The notes beneath the pieces are model-generated. The model saw nothing but the letters and a program-made list of their open reading frames with translations, had not been told where the DNA came from and did no database searches. A stretch of DNA of 64,000 nucleotides from Terrabacter tumescens. GTDB lineage: Bacteria > Actinomycetota > Actinomycetes > Actinomycetales > Dermatophilaceae. A program made the translations under genes and the position numbers. Within the stretch, counting starts at the first letter, position 1, and each line of letters begins with the position of its first letter. The stretch covers positions 296,989 through 360,988 of the forward strand of contig NZ_BMNZ01000006.1 in assembly GCF_014646815.1 (NCBI RefSeq), read 5' to 3'. Shown one piece after another: positions 1 to 10,310 of the stretch.

Positions 1-661
1 CGCGCAGGGCGCGGGCCGCCCGCTCGAGCCGCGGACCGACCGTCCGCACGTCGAGGGGCTCGAGCGATACGACGCCGACCGACGCCTCGACCCAGCCCGG
101 AGTCGGCTCGGCACGGGTCGAGAGCGACAGCGCGAGTCCGTGAGCGCCCGCCTGGAGCTCACCGTCCGTGCCGATCACCCCCGGCTCCCCCGTCCGAGAG
201 GCGAGGATCGCCCGGCCGGCGGCCCCCTGGTCGAGCGCGTGCCGTGCGCCGGAGCGGTAGGCGACGTGGACGTCGGTCCAGGATGGCTCGACGACGACGA
301 GCGCCAGGGCCTCGTCGCCCTCGGCGATCGTCAGGTGCGCGGTCGCGCCGACGGCGTCGGCCAGCTCGCGCAGCACGGGTCGGGCCTCGCTGCGCACGAC
401 CGGCGTCACCGCGGAGGCGAGGCGGCTGACGCCGAGCGCGAGTCGGACCCGTCCGTCGGCCGCTCGGGAGACGAGGTGGTGCTCCTCGAGGGTCGTGACG
501 AGGCGGTAGACCACGGGGCGACCCACACCCAGCCGGGCCGCGAGCTCGGTGATCGTCAGGCCGGCCGAGGCGCTGGCGTCGGCCAGGGTCTCCAGCACCC
601 GGATGCCCCGGTCGAGCGTCTGTGAGGCCTCCCCCCGGGCGACCCCGGCCGGAGTGGACAC
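1..661 (-). CDS. IclR-family transcriptional regulator (3' end cut by window edge)
   Basis: The minus-strand frame starts at GTG 661 and stays open to the window edge, giving about 220 codons. The N-terminus reads MSTPAGVARGEASQTLDRG and is followed by a winged-helix segment (ITELAARLGVGRPVVYRLV) and an IclR effector-type domain ending ..LERAARALR. IclR proteins are usually about 250 residues, so only the tail should be missing. The start lies 4 nt after the stop of the homogentisate dioxygenase gene on the same strand, so the two are probably co-transcribed. Inference: it is the local regulator of homogentisate catabolism and may bind the palindrome at 1960-1978. IclR members can be activators or repressors, and the sequence does not say which. 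Confidence 0.85.
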   Translation of the reverse strand, partial: MSTPAGVARGEASQTLDRGIRVLETLADASASAGLTITELAARLGVGRPVVYRLVTTLEEHHLVSRAADGRVRLALGVSRLASAVTPVVRSEARPVLRELADAVGATAHLTIAEGDEALALVVVEPSWTDVHVAYRSGARHALDQGAAGRAILASRTGEPGVIGTDGELQAGAHGLALSLSTRAEPTPGWVEASVGVVSLEPLDVRTVGPRLERAARALR

Positions 662-665
662 CGGC

Positions 666-1937
666 TCAGCCCTCGGAGTGGGCGCCGCCGGGTGCCGCCC
701 GGCCGGCACCCTTGGACCACGACATCGCGTAGAGCCCGTCGTCGACGGCGATGCCCCCCTCGCCGAGCTCCAGGGGCCGGAACGTGTCGACCATGACGGC
801 GAGCTCGTCGAAGGCCTCGACCCCGATCGAGCCCTCGGTCGCGCCGGGCTGCGGACCGTGGGCGTGGCCGCCGGGGTGGACGGAGACCGACCCCTTGCCG
901 ATGCCCGAGCCCTTGCGCGCCTCGTAGTCGCCGTCGACGTAGAACATGATCTCGTCGCTGTCGACGTTGGAGTGGTAGTACGGCACCGGGATGGCGAGCG
1001 GGTGGTAGTCGACCTTGCGCGGCACGAAGTTGCAGATGACGAAGTTCCAGCCCTCGAAGACCTGGTGCGCCGGCGGCGGCTGGTGGATGCGCCCCGTGAT
1101 CGGCTCGAAGTCGCGGACGTTGAAGACGTACGGGTAGAGGCACCCGTCCCAGCCGACGACGTCGAGCGGATGGAAGGGCAGCGTGTGGAGGGTGCCGACG
1201 ACCCCGCCCGGCCCGTTGCCGCGGTGCTTGATGTAGACGTCGGTCTGCTCGTCCGGGTCGGCGCCGACCTGCTCGGCGAGCAGCGGGCCGTCGGGCTGGC
1301 GCAGGTCGCGCTCGCAGTAGGGCGCGTGCTCGAGCAGCTGGCCGTACTTGCTGAGGTAGCGCTTGGGCGGCGCGATGTGGCTGTTGGCCTCGATGCAGTA
1401 GGCGCGCAGCGGCTCGTCGCCGCCGACGACAGGGATCCAGCGGTGCGTCGTGGCCCGCGGGATGATGACGTAGTCGCCCTCGGCGACATCGAAGGCCCCG
1501 AACACCGTCTCGACGCGCGCGGCGCCGCGCTCGACGTAGACGCACTCGTCACCGATCCCGTTGCGGTACCACGGGCTCGGCGCGCCGGCCACGGCATACG
1601 AGATGCGCACGTCGCCGTTGCCGAGCACGAGGCGCCGGCCGGTCACGACGTCCGTCGTACCGACCGTCTCGGCGTCGAAGAGCTCGTGGAGCTTGAGGTG
1701 GCGCGGCGTCAGCGGGTGGTTCGGCGTCGTCGACTGGTCGGGCAGCTCCCACACTGCGGCGCCGACCGTCGTCGACGGGATGTTGCGGTGGTAGAGCAGC
1801 GAGCTGTCCGAGCTGAAGCCCTCCTCGCCCATGAGCTCCTCGTAGTAGAGCTCACCCGGCGCGTCCCCCTGCCCCGGACGCCGGTGCTGGGTGTGCCGCT
1901 TGGGCGGGATGCTCCCGACCGCCTGGTAGTGCGCCAT
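666..1937 (-). CDS. hmgA: homogentisate 1,2-dioxygenase
   Basis: This 423-residue protein matches the homogentisate dioxygenase family over its length. The enzyme is a cytosolic non-haem Fe(II) ring-cleavage dioxygenase that converts homogentisate to maleylacetoacetate in tyrosine/phenylalanine catabolism. Visible landmarks are the N-terminal GELYYEELMGEEGFSSDSS region and the C-terminal metal-site region, with YYHSNVDSDEIMFYVDGD supplying a His and a Glu ligand and HPGGHAHGPQPG supplying the second His. The ATG at 1937 is preceded by a GGAGAGG ribosome site. It is divergent from the unknown gene at 2019 and is followed 4 nt later by the IclR gene. Confidence 0.95.
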   Translation of the reverse strand: MAHYQAVGSIPPKRHTQHRRPGQGDAPGELYYEELMGEEGFSSDSSLLYHRNIPSTTVGAAVWELPDQSTTPNHPLTPRHLKLHELFDAETVGTTDVVTGRRLVLGNGDVRISYAVAGAPSPWYRNGIGDECVYVERGAARVETVFGAFDVAEGDYVIIPRATTHRWIPVVGGDEPLRAYCIEANSHIAPPKRYLSKYGQLLEHAPYCERDLRQPDGPLLAEQVGADPDEQTDVYIKHRGNGPGGVVGTLHTLPFHPLDVVGWDGCLYPYVFNVRDFEPITGRIHQPPPAHQVFEGWNFVICNFVPRKVDYHPLAIPVPYYHSNVDSDEIMFYVDGDYEARKGSGIGKGSVSVHPGGHAHGPQPGATEGSIGVEAFDELAVMVDTFRPLELGEGGIAVDDGLYAMSWSKGAGRAAPGGAHSEG

Positions 1938-1959
1938 GGACGAGGCCTCTCCGTCGAGC

Positions 1960-1978
1960 GCGTCCGTTGAGCGGACGC
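1960..1978. promoter_or_regulatory. palindrome between divergent hmgA and the 2019 gene, candidate operator
   Basis: The sequence GCGTCCG-TTGAG-CGGACGC is a perfect 7-bp inverted repeat with a 5-bp spacer. It is the only strong dyad in the 81-bp divergent intergenic region. Its position between the two homogentisate transcription units, next to an IclR gene, makes it the best candidate binding site for that regulator. Assignment to IclR is inference. Confidence 0.5.
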
Positions 1979-2018
1979 AGGTGTATCGCTATTGCAACAG
2001 TGGAGTACGCTCCCGGTC

Positions 2019-2888
2019 ATGTCAAGGACGCCGTTCGCGCCCCTCTTCGACCGCCTCGTCGACGACGCCGCCGTCTTCCCTCCCGGGCTGTCGCCACTCG
2101 ACGTCGCCGTGCGGGAGCACCTCGAGCGACGCACCGGGCCGTATGCCGCCCACATCGGGCCGCTGCTCGTGCCCGCCGCGTCCGCGGACGAGCTCGCGAC
2201 GCTCGCCTCGGCCGACCCGCGCACGTCCGAGGCGCCGCTCGAGGTCACCCTCGTCGTGCGCCCCGGCGCCCCGGTGCAACCCATCGTCGACGCGCTCACG
2301 TCGCTGCGAGACCACGACCGGGTTCTCGTCACGGCGGCGGAGCTCGGCTGGTCCGACGACTGGCGGCAGGCACTGGCGGCAGAGGTGCCCGTCGTCGTCG
2401 AGGTCGGGCTCGGTGACGAGCAGACCCGAGGGCTCGACGACATCGCAGCCGCCGTCGACGAGGAGCACGACGTGACGGCGAAGTTCCGCACCGGCGCGAC
2501 ACCCGCCTGGGCCTGGCCCGACGAGCAGGTGCTCGGGGGCTTCCTCGACGCCGTCGTGCTGCACGGGCTGAGCTTCAAGCTGACCGGAGGGCTGCACCAC
2601 GCCGTCCGCGGCACCCACGCCGGTGAGCCGATGCACGGCGTGCTCAACGTCCTGCTCGCGACCCACGAGGCCCTCCACGGCGCCGAGCAGCACGAGCTCG
2701 CCGGGGTCCTGGCCAGGCACGACACCGAGGTGCTCGTCACGGCCCTGTCGAGCCTCGACGCCGACGACGCCGAGCGCGTGCGCGGGAGCTTCGTGTCCTA
2801 CGGCTGCTGCGGTGTCCTCGACCCCCTGACCGAGCTCGAGGCGCTCGGACTCATCCGCGCCACCGACCCGAAGGAGCAGCACCGGTGA
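2019..2888 (+). CDS. conserved unknown protein of the homogentisate cluster
   Basis: A 289-residue protein starting MSRTPFAPLFDRLVDD at ATG 2019. An in-frame TTG at 1992 would add nine residues that overlap the promoter region. No clear ribosome site precedes the ATG, so the message may be leaderless. Its 3' end overlaps the GTG of fumarylacetoacetase by 4 nt, so the two are translationally coupled. I cannot name the family. Segments such as AKFRTG, GLSFKLTGGLHHAVRG and HGVLNVLLA are spaced like strands and loops of a TIM-barrel-type enzyme (inference). No signal peptide or membrane segment is visible. It lies between the enzymes that make maleylacetoacetate and cleave fumarylacetoacetate, and no glutathione-type maleylacetoacetate isomerase is seen in this window. 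Confidence 0.8.
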   Translation: MSRTPFAPLFDRLVDDAAVFPPGLSPLDVAVREHLERRTGPYAAHIGPLLVPAASADELATLASADPRTSEAPLEVTLVVRPGAPVQPIVDALTSLRDHDRVLVTAAELGWSDDWRQALAAEVPVVVEVGLGDEQTRGLDDIAAAVDEEHDVTAKFRTGATPAWAWPDEQVLGGFLDAVVLHGLSFKLTGGLHHAVRGTHAGEPMHGVLNVLLATHEALHGAEQHELAGVLARHDTEVLVTALSSLDADDAERVRGSFVSYGCCGVLDPLTELEALGLIRATDPKEQHR

Positions 2889-4120
2889 CCACCTGGCTCG
2901 ACGTGCCCGACGACCACCTCTACGGCGTCGACAACCTGCCCTACGGCGTGTTCAGCACGGCCGCCGACCCGACGCGCCGCGTCGGCGTCCGCATCGGTGA
3001 CCTCGTGCTCGACGCCGGTGCCGTCGCCGCCATCGGTCGCGAGGCCGGTCTCGTCGGCGACGGTCCCGACCTGGCGGCCGTGTGGCAGACGCCGAGCCTC
3101 AACGCCTTCCTCGCGCTCGGCCGGCCGGCGTGGACCACGGCCCGTGCCTGGCTGTCGGAGATCCTGCGCGACGAGGCGCACCGCGAGGGCGTCTCACCGC
3201 ACCTGCACCCCCTCGACGACGTCACGCTGCACCTGCCCGTCGAGGTCGCCGACTACGTCGACTTCTACGCGAGCGAGGACCACGCGAGCAACGTCGGGAA
3301 GATCTTCCGACCCGACAACGCCGCGCTGCCGCCGAACTGGAAGCACCTGCCGATCGGCTACCACGGGCGCGCGGGCACCGTCGTCGTCTCCGGGACCGAC
3401 GTCGTCCGCCCGACGGGCCAGCGCAAGGGCCCGAACGACCCCGCACCGGTCTTCGGCCCGAGCATCCGCCTCGACATCGAGGCCGAGCTCGGCTACGTCG
3501 TCGGCGGAGCGACCGCGCTGGGCACGCGCGTGTCGGTCGACGAGGCCGGCGACCACCTCTTCGGCGTCGTCATCCTCAACGACTGGAGCGCCCGCGACAT
3601 CCAGGCGTGGGAGTACGTCCCGCTCGGCCCCTTCCTCGGCAAGTCGTTCGCCACCTCGGTGTCGGCCTGGGTGACCCCACTCGAGGCCCTCGAGTCGGCG
3701 CGCACCGCCCTTCCGGGACAGTCGGACCCGCAGGTGCTCCCCTACCTGCGGGGCGACGCCTTCGGGCTCGACGTGCACGTCGAGGTGACCCTCAACGGCA
3801 CCGTGGTCTCGCGCCCCGAGCACGCCGGGATGTACTGGTCGCCTGCCCAGATGCTCGCCCACCTCACCGTCAACGGCGCGTCGATCCGGGACGGCGACCT
3901 CTTCGGTTCGGGGACGATCAGCGGCCCGAGCCGCGAGACGCGAGGCAGCCTGCTCGAGCTGACCTGGAACGGCACCGAGCCGCTCATGCTGGACGACGGC
4001 AGGACGCGCGGCTTCCTCGAGGACGGCGACACCGTGACGATGACGGCCTGGGCGCCGGGACCTCGGGGTGCGCGCATCGGGCTCGGCGAGGTCACCGGCA
4101 CCATCCGCCCCGCCGTCTGA
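2885..4120 (+). CDS. fahA: fumarylacetoacetase
   Basis: This 411-residue protein starts at GTG 2885, overlapping the preceding stop in a GTGA. It has the family N-terminal domain and the catalytic FAH fold, with landmarks DYVDFYASEDHASNVGKIF, PIGYHGRAGTVVVSG, LDIEAELGYVVG (acidic metal ligands) and NDWSARDIQAWEYVPLGPF. It hydrolyses fumarylacetoacetate to fumarate and acetoacetate, the last step of tyrosine catabolism. Length and motif order are normal for the enzyme. It converges on the efflux gene at 4136 with only 15 bp between stops, which leaves no room for a separate terminator. Confidence 0.95.
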   Translation: MTTWLDVPDDHLYGVDNLPYGVFSTAADPTRRVGVRIGDLVLDAGAVAAIGREAGLVGDGPDLAAVWQTPSLNAFLALGRPAWTTARAWLSEILRDEAHREGVSPHLHPLDDVTLHLPVEVADYVDFYASEDHASNVGKIFRPDNAALPPNWKHLPIGYHGRAGTVVVSGTDVVRPTGQRKGPNDPAPVFGPSIRLDIEAELGYVVGGATALGTRVSVDEAGDHLFGVVILNDWSARDIQAWEYVPLGPFLGKSFATSVSAWVTPLEALESARTALPGQSDPQVLPYLRGDAFGLDVHVEVTLNGTVVSRPEHAGMYWSPAQMLAHLTVNGASIRDGDLFGSGTISGPSRETRGSLLELTWNGTEPLMLDDGRTRGFLEDGDTVTMTAWAPGPRGARIGLGEVTGTIRPAV

Positions 4121-4135
4121 GCCGGCCCCAGCCAG

Positions 4136-5698
4136 TCAGTGCAGGACGACTGGCGCTGCCTGCGTCTCGTCGTCGAGCAGGTGCGACTCCTCGTGCCGGC
4201 GCGGCAGGAACCAGGCGGCGACGAGGGTCGTCGCGACGAGGATCGCGGCCACGAGGAAGGTCTCACCGAACGCGTCGGCCGCCTGAGTCAGCCCCTCCTG
4301 CACCGCTCCCGGACCGCCGACCTTGTCGACGAGGCTCGGATCGCGCTGGGCCGCGATCGCCGGCCCGGCGAGCGGCTTGGCGGCGAGGTTGTTGGTGAAG
4401 ACGACCGAGATGACGGCGACGCCGATCGAGCTCGCGATCTGCTGCGTGATGTTGAGCAGGGTCGAGCCGCGCGCGACCTGGTGGGCGGTCAGCGTCTTGA
4501 GGGCCGACGTCATGATCGGCATCATCGTGCCGCCCATGCCGAGACCCATGACGAAGAGCACCGGGATCATGAAGCCCCAGTAGGGGGTGTCCGGACCGAC
4601 CTGGGTCAACGCGAACATGCCACCGGTGATGAGCAGCAGCCCGAAGGGCACGATGCGACCCACCGGGAGGCGGTCGGCGAGGGCCCCAGCGACCGGCATC
4701 GTCAGCATGGCCCCGAGACCCTGCGGGACCATGAGGTAGGCCGCGTGCAGGGTGTTCTCGCCGCGCACCTCCTGGAAGTAGGTCGGGACGAGCAGGAGCC
4801 CGCCGAAGAAGGCCGCACCGAAGAGGAACATCGTGATCGTCGCGACGGTGAGGCGGCGGTTGTGGAAGAGGCGCAGGTCGAGCAGCGGGTGCTTCGGACG
4901 GAAGCTGTAGACGACGAACGCCACGACCATCGCCAGGCCGATGCAGAACGGGATGAGCACCTTCTTGGACACGAAGGTCCCCTCACCGGGGATCGAGCTG
5001 ATGCCGTAGAGGAAGAGTGCGAGGCCGGGCGACATGAGCAGCATGCCGACGACGTCGAAGGACTCGGACGGCTCGGGGGCGTCAGACGGCAGGGCCCACA
5101 ACGCATACAGCACGGCGACGACGCCGATCGGGACGTTGATGAGGAAGATCCAGTGCCACGTCGCGACCTCGATGAGCCAGCCACCGAGGATCGGGCCGAA
5201 GATCGGGCCGAGGAGCATGGGCACGCCGAGGATCGCCATGAGTCGGCCCATGCGGGCCGGACCGGCGGCGCGGGTCATGATCGTCATGCCGAGGGGCATG
5301 AGCATGCCGCCGCCCAGGCCCTGCACGACCCGGAAGAGGATGAGGACCTCGATCGATCCGGCCGTCGCGCAGAGCGCCGAGCCGGCCGTGAAGAGGATGA
5401 CGGCCAGGACGTAGAGCCGCTTGGTCCCGAACCGGTCGGCAGCCCAGCCCGTCATCGGGATGACGGTCGCGAGGGCCAGCGTGTAGGCCGTGACCGTCCA
5501 CGCGACGGTGGAGTACGGCACCGGCTGCCCGGACGCGTCCGGGAAGGCCGTCTGGAAGGTCGGCAGCGCGATGTTGACGACCGTGATGTCGAGGATCGAC
5601 ATGATCGCGCCGAGGACGACGACCCCGGCGATCTTGAGGACGGCGCCGTCGATGGCGTCGGGGTATTCAGGGTGGGCTGGAGCGGTGTGAGCAGACAC
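4136..5698 (-). CDS. MFS drug efflux transporter, DHA2 (EmrB/QacA) family
   Basis: About 520 residues from GTG 5698 (MSAHTAPAHPEYPDAIDG), which has a CCGGAG ribosome site 5 nt upstream. A longer frame to 5821 exists, but its extra residues do not look like protein. There are fourteen hydrophobic segments in DHA2 style. TM1 carries the antiporter signature (MSILDITVVNIALPTF), TM4 has RVVQGLGGGMLMPLGM, and TM5 motif C reads GPIFGPILGGWLIE. The family exports lipophilic compounds by proton antiport in the cytoplasmic membrane. The substrate cannot be read from the sequence. The gene sits within the homogentisate region but faces it convergently. Confidence 0.9.
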   Translation of the reverse strand: MSAHTAPAHPEYPDAIDGAVLKIAGVVVLGAIMSILDITVVNIALPTFQTAFPDASGQPVPYSTVAWTVTAYTLALATVIPMTGWAADRFGTKRLYVLAVILFTAGSALCATAGSIEVLILFRVVQGLGGGMLMPLGMTIMTRAAGPARMGRLMAILGVPMLLGPIFGPILGGWLIEVATWHWIFLINVPIGVVAVLYALWALPSDAPEPSESFDVVGMLLMSPGLALFLYGISSIPGEGTFVSKKVLIPFCIGLAMVVAFVVYSFRPKHPLLDLRLFHNRRLTVATITMFLFGAAFFGGLLLVPTYFQEVRGENTLHAAYLMVPQGLGAMLTMPVAGALADRLPVGRIVPFGLLLITGGMFALTQVGPDTPYWGFMIPVLFVMGLGMGGTMMPIMTSALKTLTAHQVARGSTLLNITQQIASSIGVAVISVVFTNNLAAKPLAGPAIAAQRDPSLVDKVGGPGAVQEGLTQAADAFGETFLVAAILVATTLVAAWFLPRRHEESHLLDDETQAAPVVLH

Positions 5699-5849
5699 GA
5701 GAACTCCGGTGGGGACGGCGAGGGGCCGCGGCGACGAGCCCGCAGCACGGCTGGGCAGCGTCCATTCTCGCGCCGACCCCCGACAGCGGCGCAAGCCAGT
5801 TATGCCGTCGGCCGACCCCACCTGCCCCGCCGGCTCTGCGGGAAGGCGC

Positions 5850-6701
5850 TCAGGCCTGCTTGCGCGGCTGCTTGCCCTCGACGACCTGCGTGCTCGCGAC
5901 CTTGTCGTGCAGGGCCTGGCGCTTGTCGTCCCACAGCGGCCAGAGCCCGTCGAGCAGGAAGACGAGGAAGTAGATGCCGCTGACGAACGGGACGAGCTGG
6001 AGCGCCGACAGCAGGCGTCGGCGGATCGCGGTGACGAGGTCGAGGGGGCCGGAGGCGTCCGTGCGGCGGACGCTGATGCCGAGGGCCATCTTGCCGGGCG
6101 TCTGTCCGGTCGTCGTCCAGAAGGCGATGCAGTAGATCGCCGAGAAGACCCACGACACGAGGCCCGCCTTGACGGCCTGCGCCGCGACGTCGTTGATGAG
6201 CGAGCTCATCGCTGCCTGGTCCTGCGCCGCCGCCGCGTCGACGACGCGCTGGATCGAGGCGAAGTAGTCCGGCACGAACGCGCGCAGCAGCAGGTAGGAG
6301 GCGATGCCGAGGATGATGCCGTCGAGGATCCACGCACCGAAACGCTTGCCCCACGAGGCGAGCTGGACCCCGTCGGCCGTCGTGCGGATGTTGTGCATCC
6401 ACTGCGCGTTGGCCGGGGCCTGGGGGTAGTGGCCCTGCGCCTGCTGCTGCGGGGCCTGCGACTGGCTCTGCCACCCGCTACCCTGCGGCATCGGGGTCGT
6501 CGGCGTGGGCACGCCCGTGCGGTCGGGCGGCACCTGGCCGTACTGGCCCTGCTGGCTCTGCTGCGGCAGGCCGATGGTGCTCTGCGAGGCGGTCGGCGAC
6601 TTCTTCGGCGCGGTGTGGTTGGTCCACGTCACGCCGTCCCAGTAGCGAAGCATGTCGGCGTTGCTGGGGTCGTCGTACCACCCGGAGGGCTGCTGGCTCA
6701 T
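5850..6701 (-). CDS. DUF2510/RDD-family membrane protein
   Basis: A 283-residue protein. The N-terminus MSQQPSGWYDDPSNADMLRYWDG is a DUF2510-type motif with its Trp and Asp-Pro. A Gln/Pro/Ser-rich linker runs to about residue 105. A C-terminal RDD domain of three to four hydrophobic segments follows (RFGAWILDGIILGIASYLLL, then GQTPGKMALGISVRRTD). RDD proteins are membrane proteins of unsettled function, some linked to transport of compatible solutes or ions. Gene and downstream efflux gene lie on the same strand about 150 bp apart, so independent transcription is possible. Confidence 0.85.
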   Translation of the reverse strand: MSQQPSGWYDDPSNADMLRYWDGVTWTNHTAPKKSPTASQSTIGLPQQSQQGQYGQVPPDRTGVPTPTTPMPQGSGWQSQSQAPQQQAQGHYPQAPANAQWMHNIRTTADGVQLASWGKRFGAWILDGIILGIASYLLLRAFVPDYFASIQRVVDAAAAQDQAAMSSLINDVAAQAVKAGLVSWVFSAIYCIAFWTTTGQTPGKMALGISVRRTDASGPLDLVTAIRRRLLSALQLVPFVSGIYFLVFLLDGLWPLWDDKRQALHDKVASTQVVEGKQPRKQA

Positions 6702-6726
6702 GGCTCAACTGTGCCATGACGACGAT

Positions 6727-6760
6727 CGACCGCGGACCCGGTATGCCGGGTCCGCGGTCG
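6727..6760. terminator. strong hairpin terminator after hppD
   Basis: Perfect 14-bp stem (CGACCGCGGACCCG at 6727-6740, complement at 6747-6760) closing the loop GTATGC. It lies about 30 bp past the hppD stop on the minus strand and just upstream of the RDD gene start. The loop plus its closing pairs form a copy of the over-represented octamer GTATGCCG. Confidence 0.8.
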
Positions 6761-6789
6761 ACGGGTCGCTGCGCGCCCCCGGGGCTGCG

Positions 6790-8653
<1,864 letters not shown>

Positions 8654-8657
<4 letters not shown>

Positions 8658-9964
8658 CCGCCAACCCGTACACCCCCCGGCCCGCCGTCGAGCTCACCCA
8701 CCCCGAGTGGAGCCGCAGCGCGACGATCTACCAGATCAACCAGCGCCACTTCACGCCCGAGGGCACCTTCCGCGCGGCCGAGGCGCACCTGCCCCGGATC
8801 CGTGAGCTCGGCATCGACATCGTGTGGATCATGCCGGTGCACCCGATCGGCGAGCAGAACCGCAAGGGTGTCCTCGGCAGCCCGTATGCCGTCAAGGACT
8901 ACCTCGGGGTCAACCCGGAGTTCGGCACGCTCGAGGACCTGCGGCACTTCGTCGACACCGCCCACGGCCTCGGCCTGCACGTCATCCTCGACTGGGTCGC
9001 CAACCACACCGCGTGGGACAACGTGCTCGTCGAGCAGCACCCCGAGTGGTACGCCCGCGACTGGAAGGGCGACTTCCGCCCGACCCCGTGGTGGGACTGG
9101 GACGACATCATCGACCTGGACTACGACAACCCCGAGCTGCGTCGCTACATGACCGACGCCATGAAGTACTGGGTGCGCGAGGTCGGATTCGACGGGTTCC
9201 GTTGTGACGTGGCGGGATTCGTGCCCGTGGACTTCTGGGACAACGTCCGCCGCGAGCTCGACGAGATCAAGCCGGTCTTCATGCTCGCCGAGTGGGAGTC
9301 GCGCGACCTGCACGTGCGCGCCTTCGACATGACCTACGGCTGGAGCTGGAACGAGACTCTCCACAAGATCGCGCACGGCAAGGCCGACGTCGAGGCGCTC
9401 AAGGTCTACTACGCCTGGAACGACCGCTTCTACCAGCGCGACGCCTACCGGATGCTCTTCGTCAGCAACCACGACAAGAACGCGTGGGAGGGCACCGAGT
9501 ACGAGCAGTTCGGCGACGCGCTCCCCCCCTCGATCGTGCTGTCGGTCGTCAGCGAGGGGATGCCCCTGGTCTACAACGGCCAGGAGGCCGGCAGCGACAG
9601 GCGCCTCGTCTTCTTCGACAAGGACGAGATCGAGTGGCGCGAGGACGAGCAGGGCGAGCTCTACCGCTCGCTGTTCGCGCTGAAGAAGGCCCACCCGGCG
9701 CTGTGGAACGGCGCGGCCGGCGGACGCATGGTGCGCGTGCCGAACTCGGCCGAGTCGGCGGTGCTGAGCTTCGTGCGGGCCGTCGGCGAGGACCGCATCT
9801 TCGCGGCCTTCAACTTCAGCGACGAGGAGCGGACGGTGACCCTCGGCGACGGCCCGCAGGCCGGCACGTGGCGGGACGCCTTCACCGGCGAGCCGGTGGG
9901 GCTGACGCAAGGGCAGGAGTACACCCTCCCGGCCTGGGGCTACCAGGTCCTCACCGGCGCCTGA
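8654..9964 (+). CDS. GH13-family alpha-glucan/alpha-glucosidase-type hydrolase
   Basis: 436 residues from GTG 8654, overlapping the Lrp stop by 4 nt and preceded by AAGGAGAG. The longer frame from 8105 is the Lrp gene read out of frame. The GH13 conserved regions are in order: DWVANHT (region I), FDGFRCDVAG with the nucleophile Asp near residue 184, MLAEWES with the acid/base Glu near 212, and FVSNHDKN with the third Asp near 272. No signal peptide is seen, so it should be cytosolic. It is short for the family and has only a small C-terminal beta domain. Substrate is unknown. Coupling to an amino-acid-type regulator is unusual for a glycosidase. Confidence 0.85.
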
Positions 9965-9975
9965 CCCGCGGTGGT

Positions 9976-10014
9976 GGGGCCTCGGGCACCCCTCCACGAG
10001 CAGCCCGAGGCCCC
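9976..10014. terminator. hairpin terminator after the GH13 gene
   Basis: Perfect 12-bp stem GGGGCCTCGGGC (9976-9987) with GCCCGAGGCCCC (10003-10014) around a 15-nt loop, starting 11 bp after the GH13 stop. Confidence 0.75.
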
Positions 10015-10019
10015 TGACG

Positions 10020-10260
10020 GCACAGGGCTTGCTGTCCCGTCTCCTGGTAGACGATCGAGATCGCAGATCATGACGCGATCCCGTCGAAACAGATCACGCG
10101 AGGCCCCTCGATCCGGGAGGATGGAGGTGCGTACCCGTCGGTGCTCCCCTGTCCCGGCGGGTACGCCTCTGCCTCGCCGCGGTCCCACCCGTGGCCGGCC
10201 GGGAACGGGGCGTCCCGCTGTCCTCCCAAGCAGCGGGGCGCCCCTCCCAGCACCCGGACA
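10020..10260. other. gene-free region with two long hairpins between convergent genes
   Basis: No credible protein gene lies here. A 61-residue minus-strand frame (10068-10253) looks like a chance opening. Two dyads are clear. One pairs GCGTACCCG (10129-10137) with CGGGTACGC (10158-10166). The other is a 14-bp stem with one T-G mismatch, 10207-10220 with 10231-10244. The region is fenced by terminators on both sides, so neither flanking gene needs these structures. It could be an unannotated small RNA or decayed sequence. I recognise no RNA family. Confidence 0.4.
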
Positions 10261-10265
10261 CGGAC

Positions 10266-10295
10266 GCGCCCACCCGGCCTTGGCCGAGTGGGCGC
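10266..10295. terminator. hairpin terminator after the 5'-nucleotidase gene
   Basis: The 8-bp stem GCGCCCAC (10266-10273) with GTGGGCGC (10288-10295) encloses an inner GGCC-TT-GGCC hairpin. It lies 15 bp past the stop of the minus-strand nucleotidase gene. Confidence 0.65.
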
Positions 10296-10310
10296 GTGCG
10301 CGGATCTGCG

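Noticed and set aside
549-1970. 473-codon plus-strand frame over hmgA
   Set aside because: Antisense to a certain homogentisate dioxygenase, and the sequence has the Val/Asp/Arg-rich look of shadow frames in this genome.
4139-5983. 614-codon plus-strand frame opposite the DHA2 transporter
   Set aside because: Composition is His/Arg/Asp-rich with no recognisable fold; it is an antisense shadow of a clear membrane protein gene.
10068-10253. 61-codon minus-strand ORF in the 10 kb intergenic region
   Set aside because: It crosses two strong hairpins, has no ribosome site and has no protein-like pattern.
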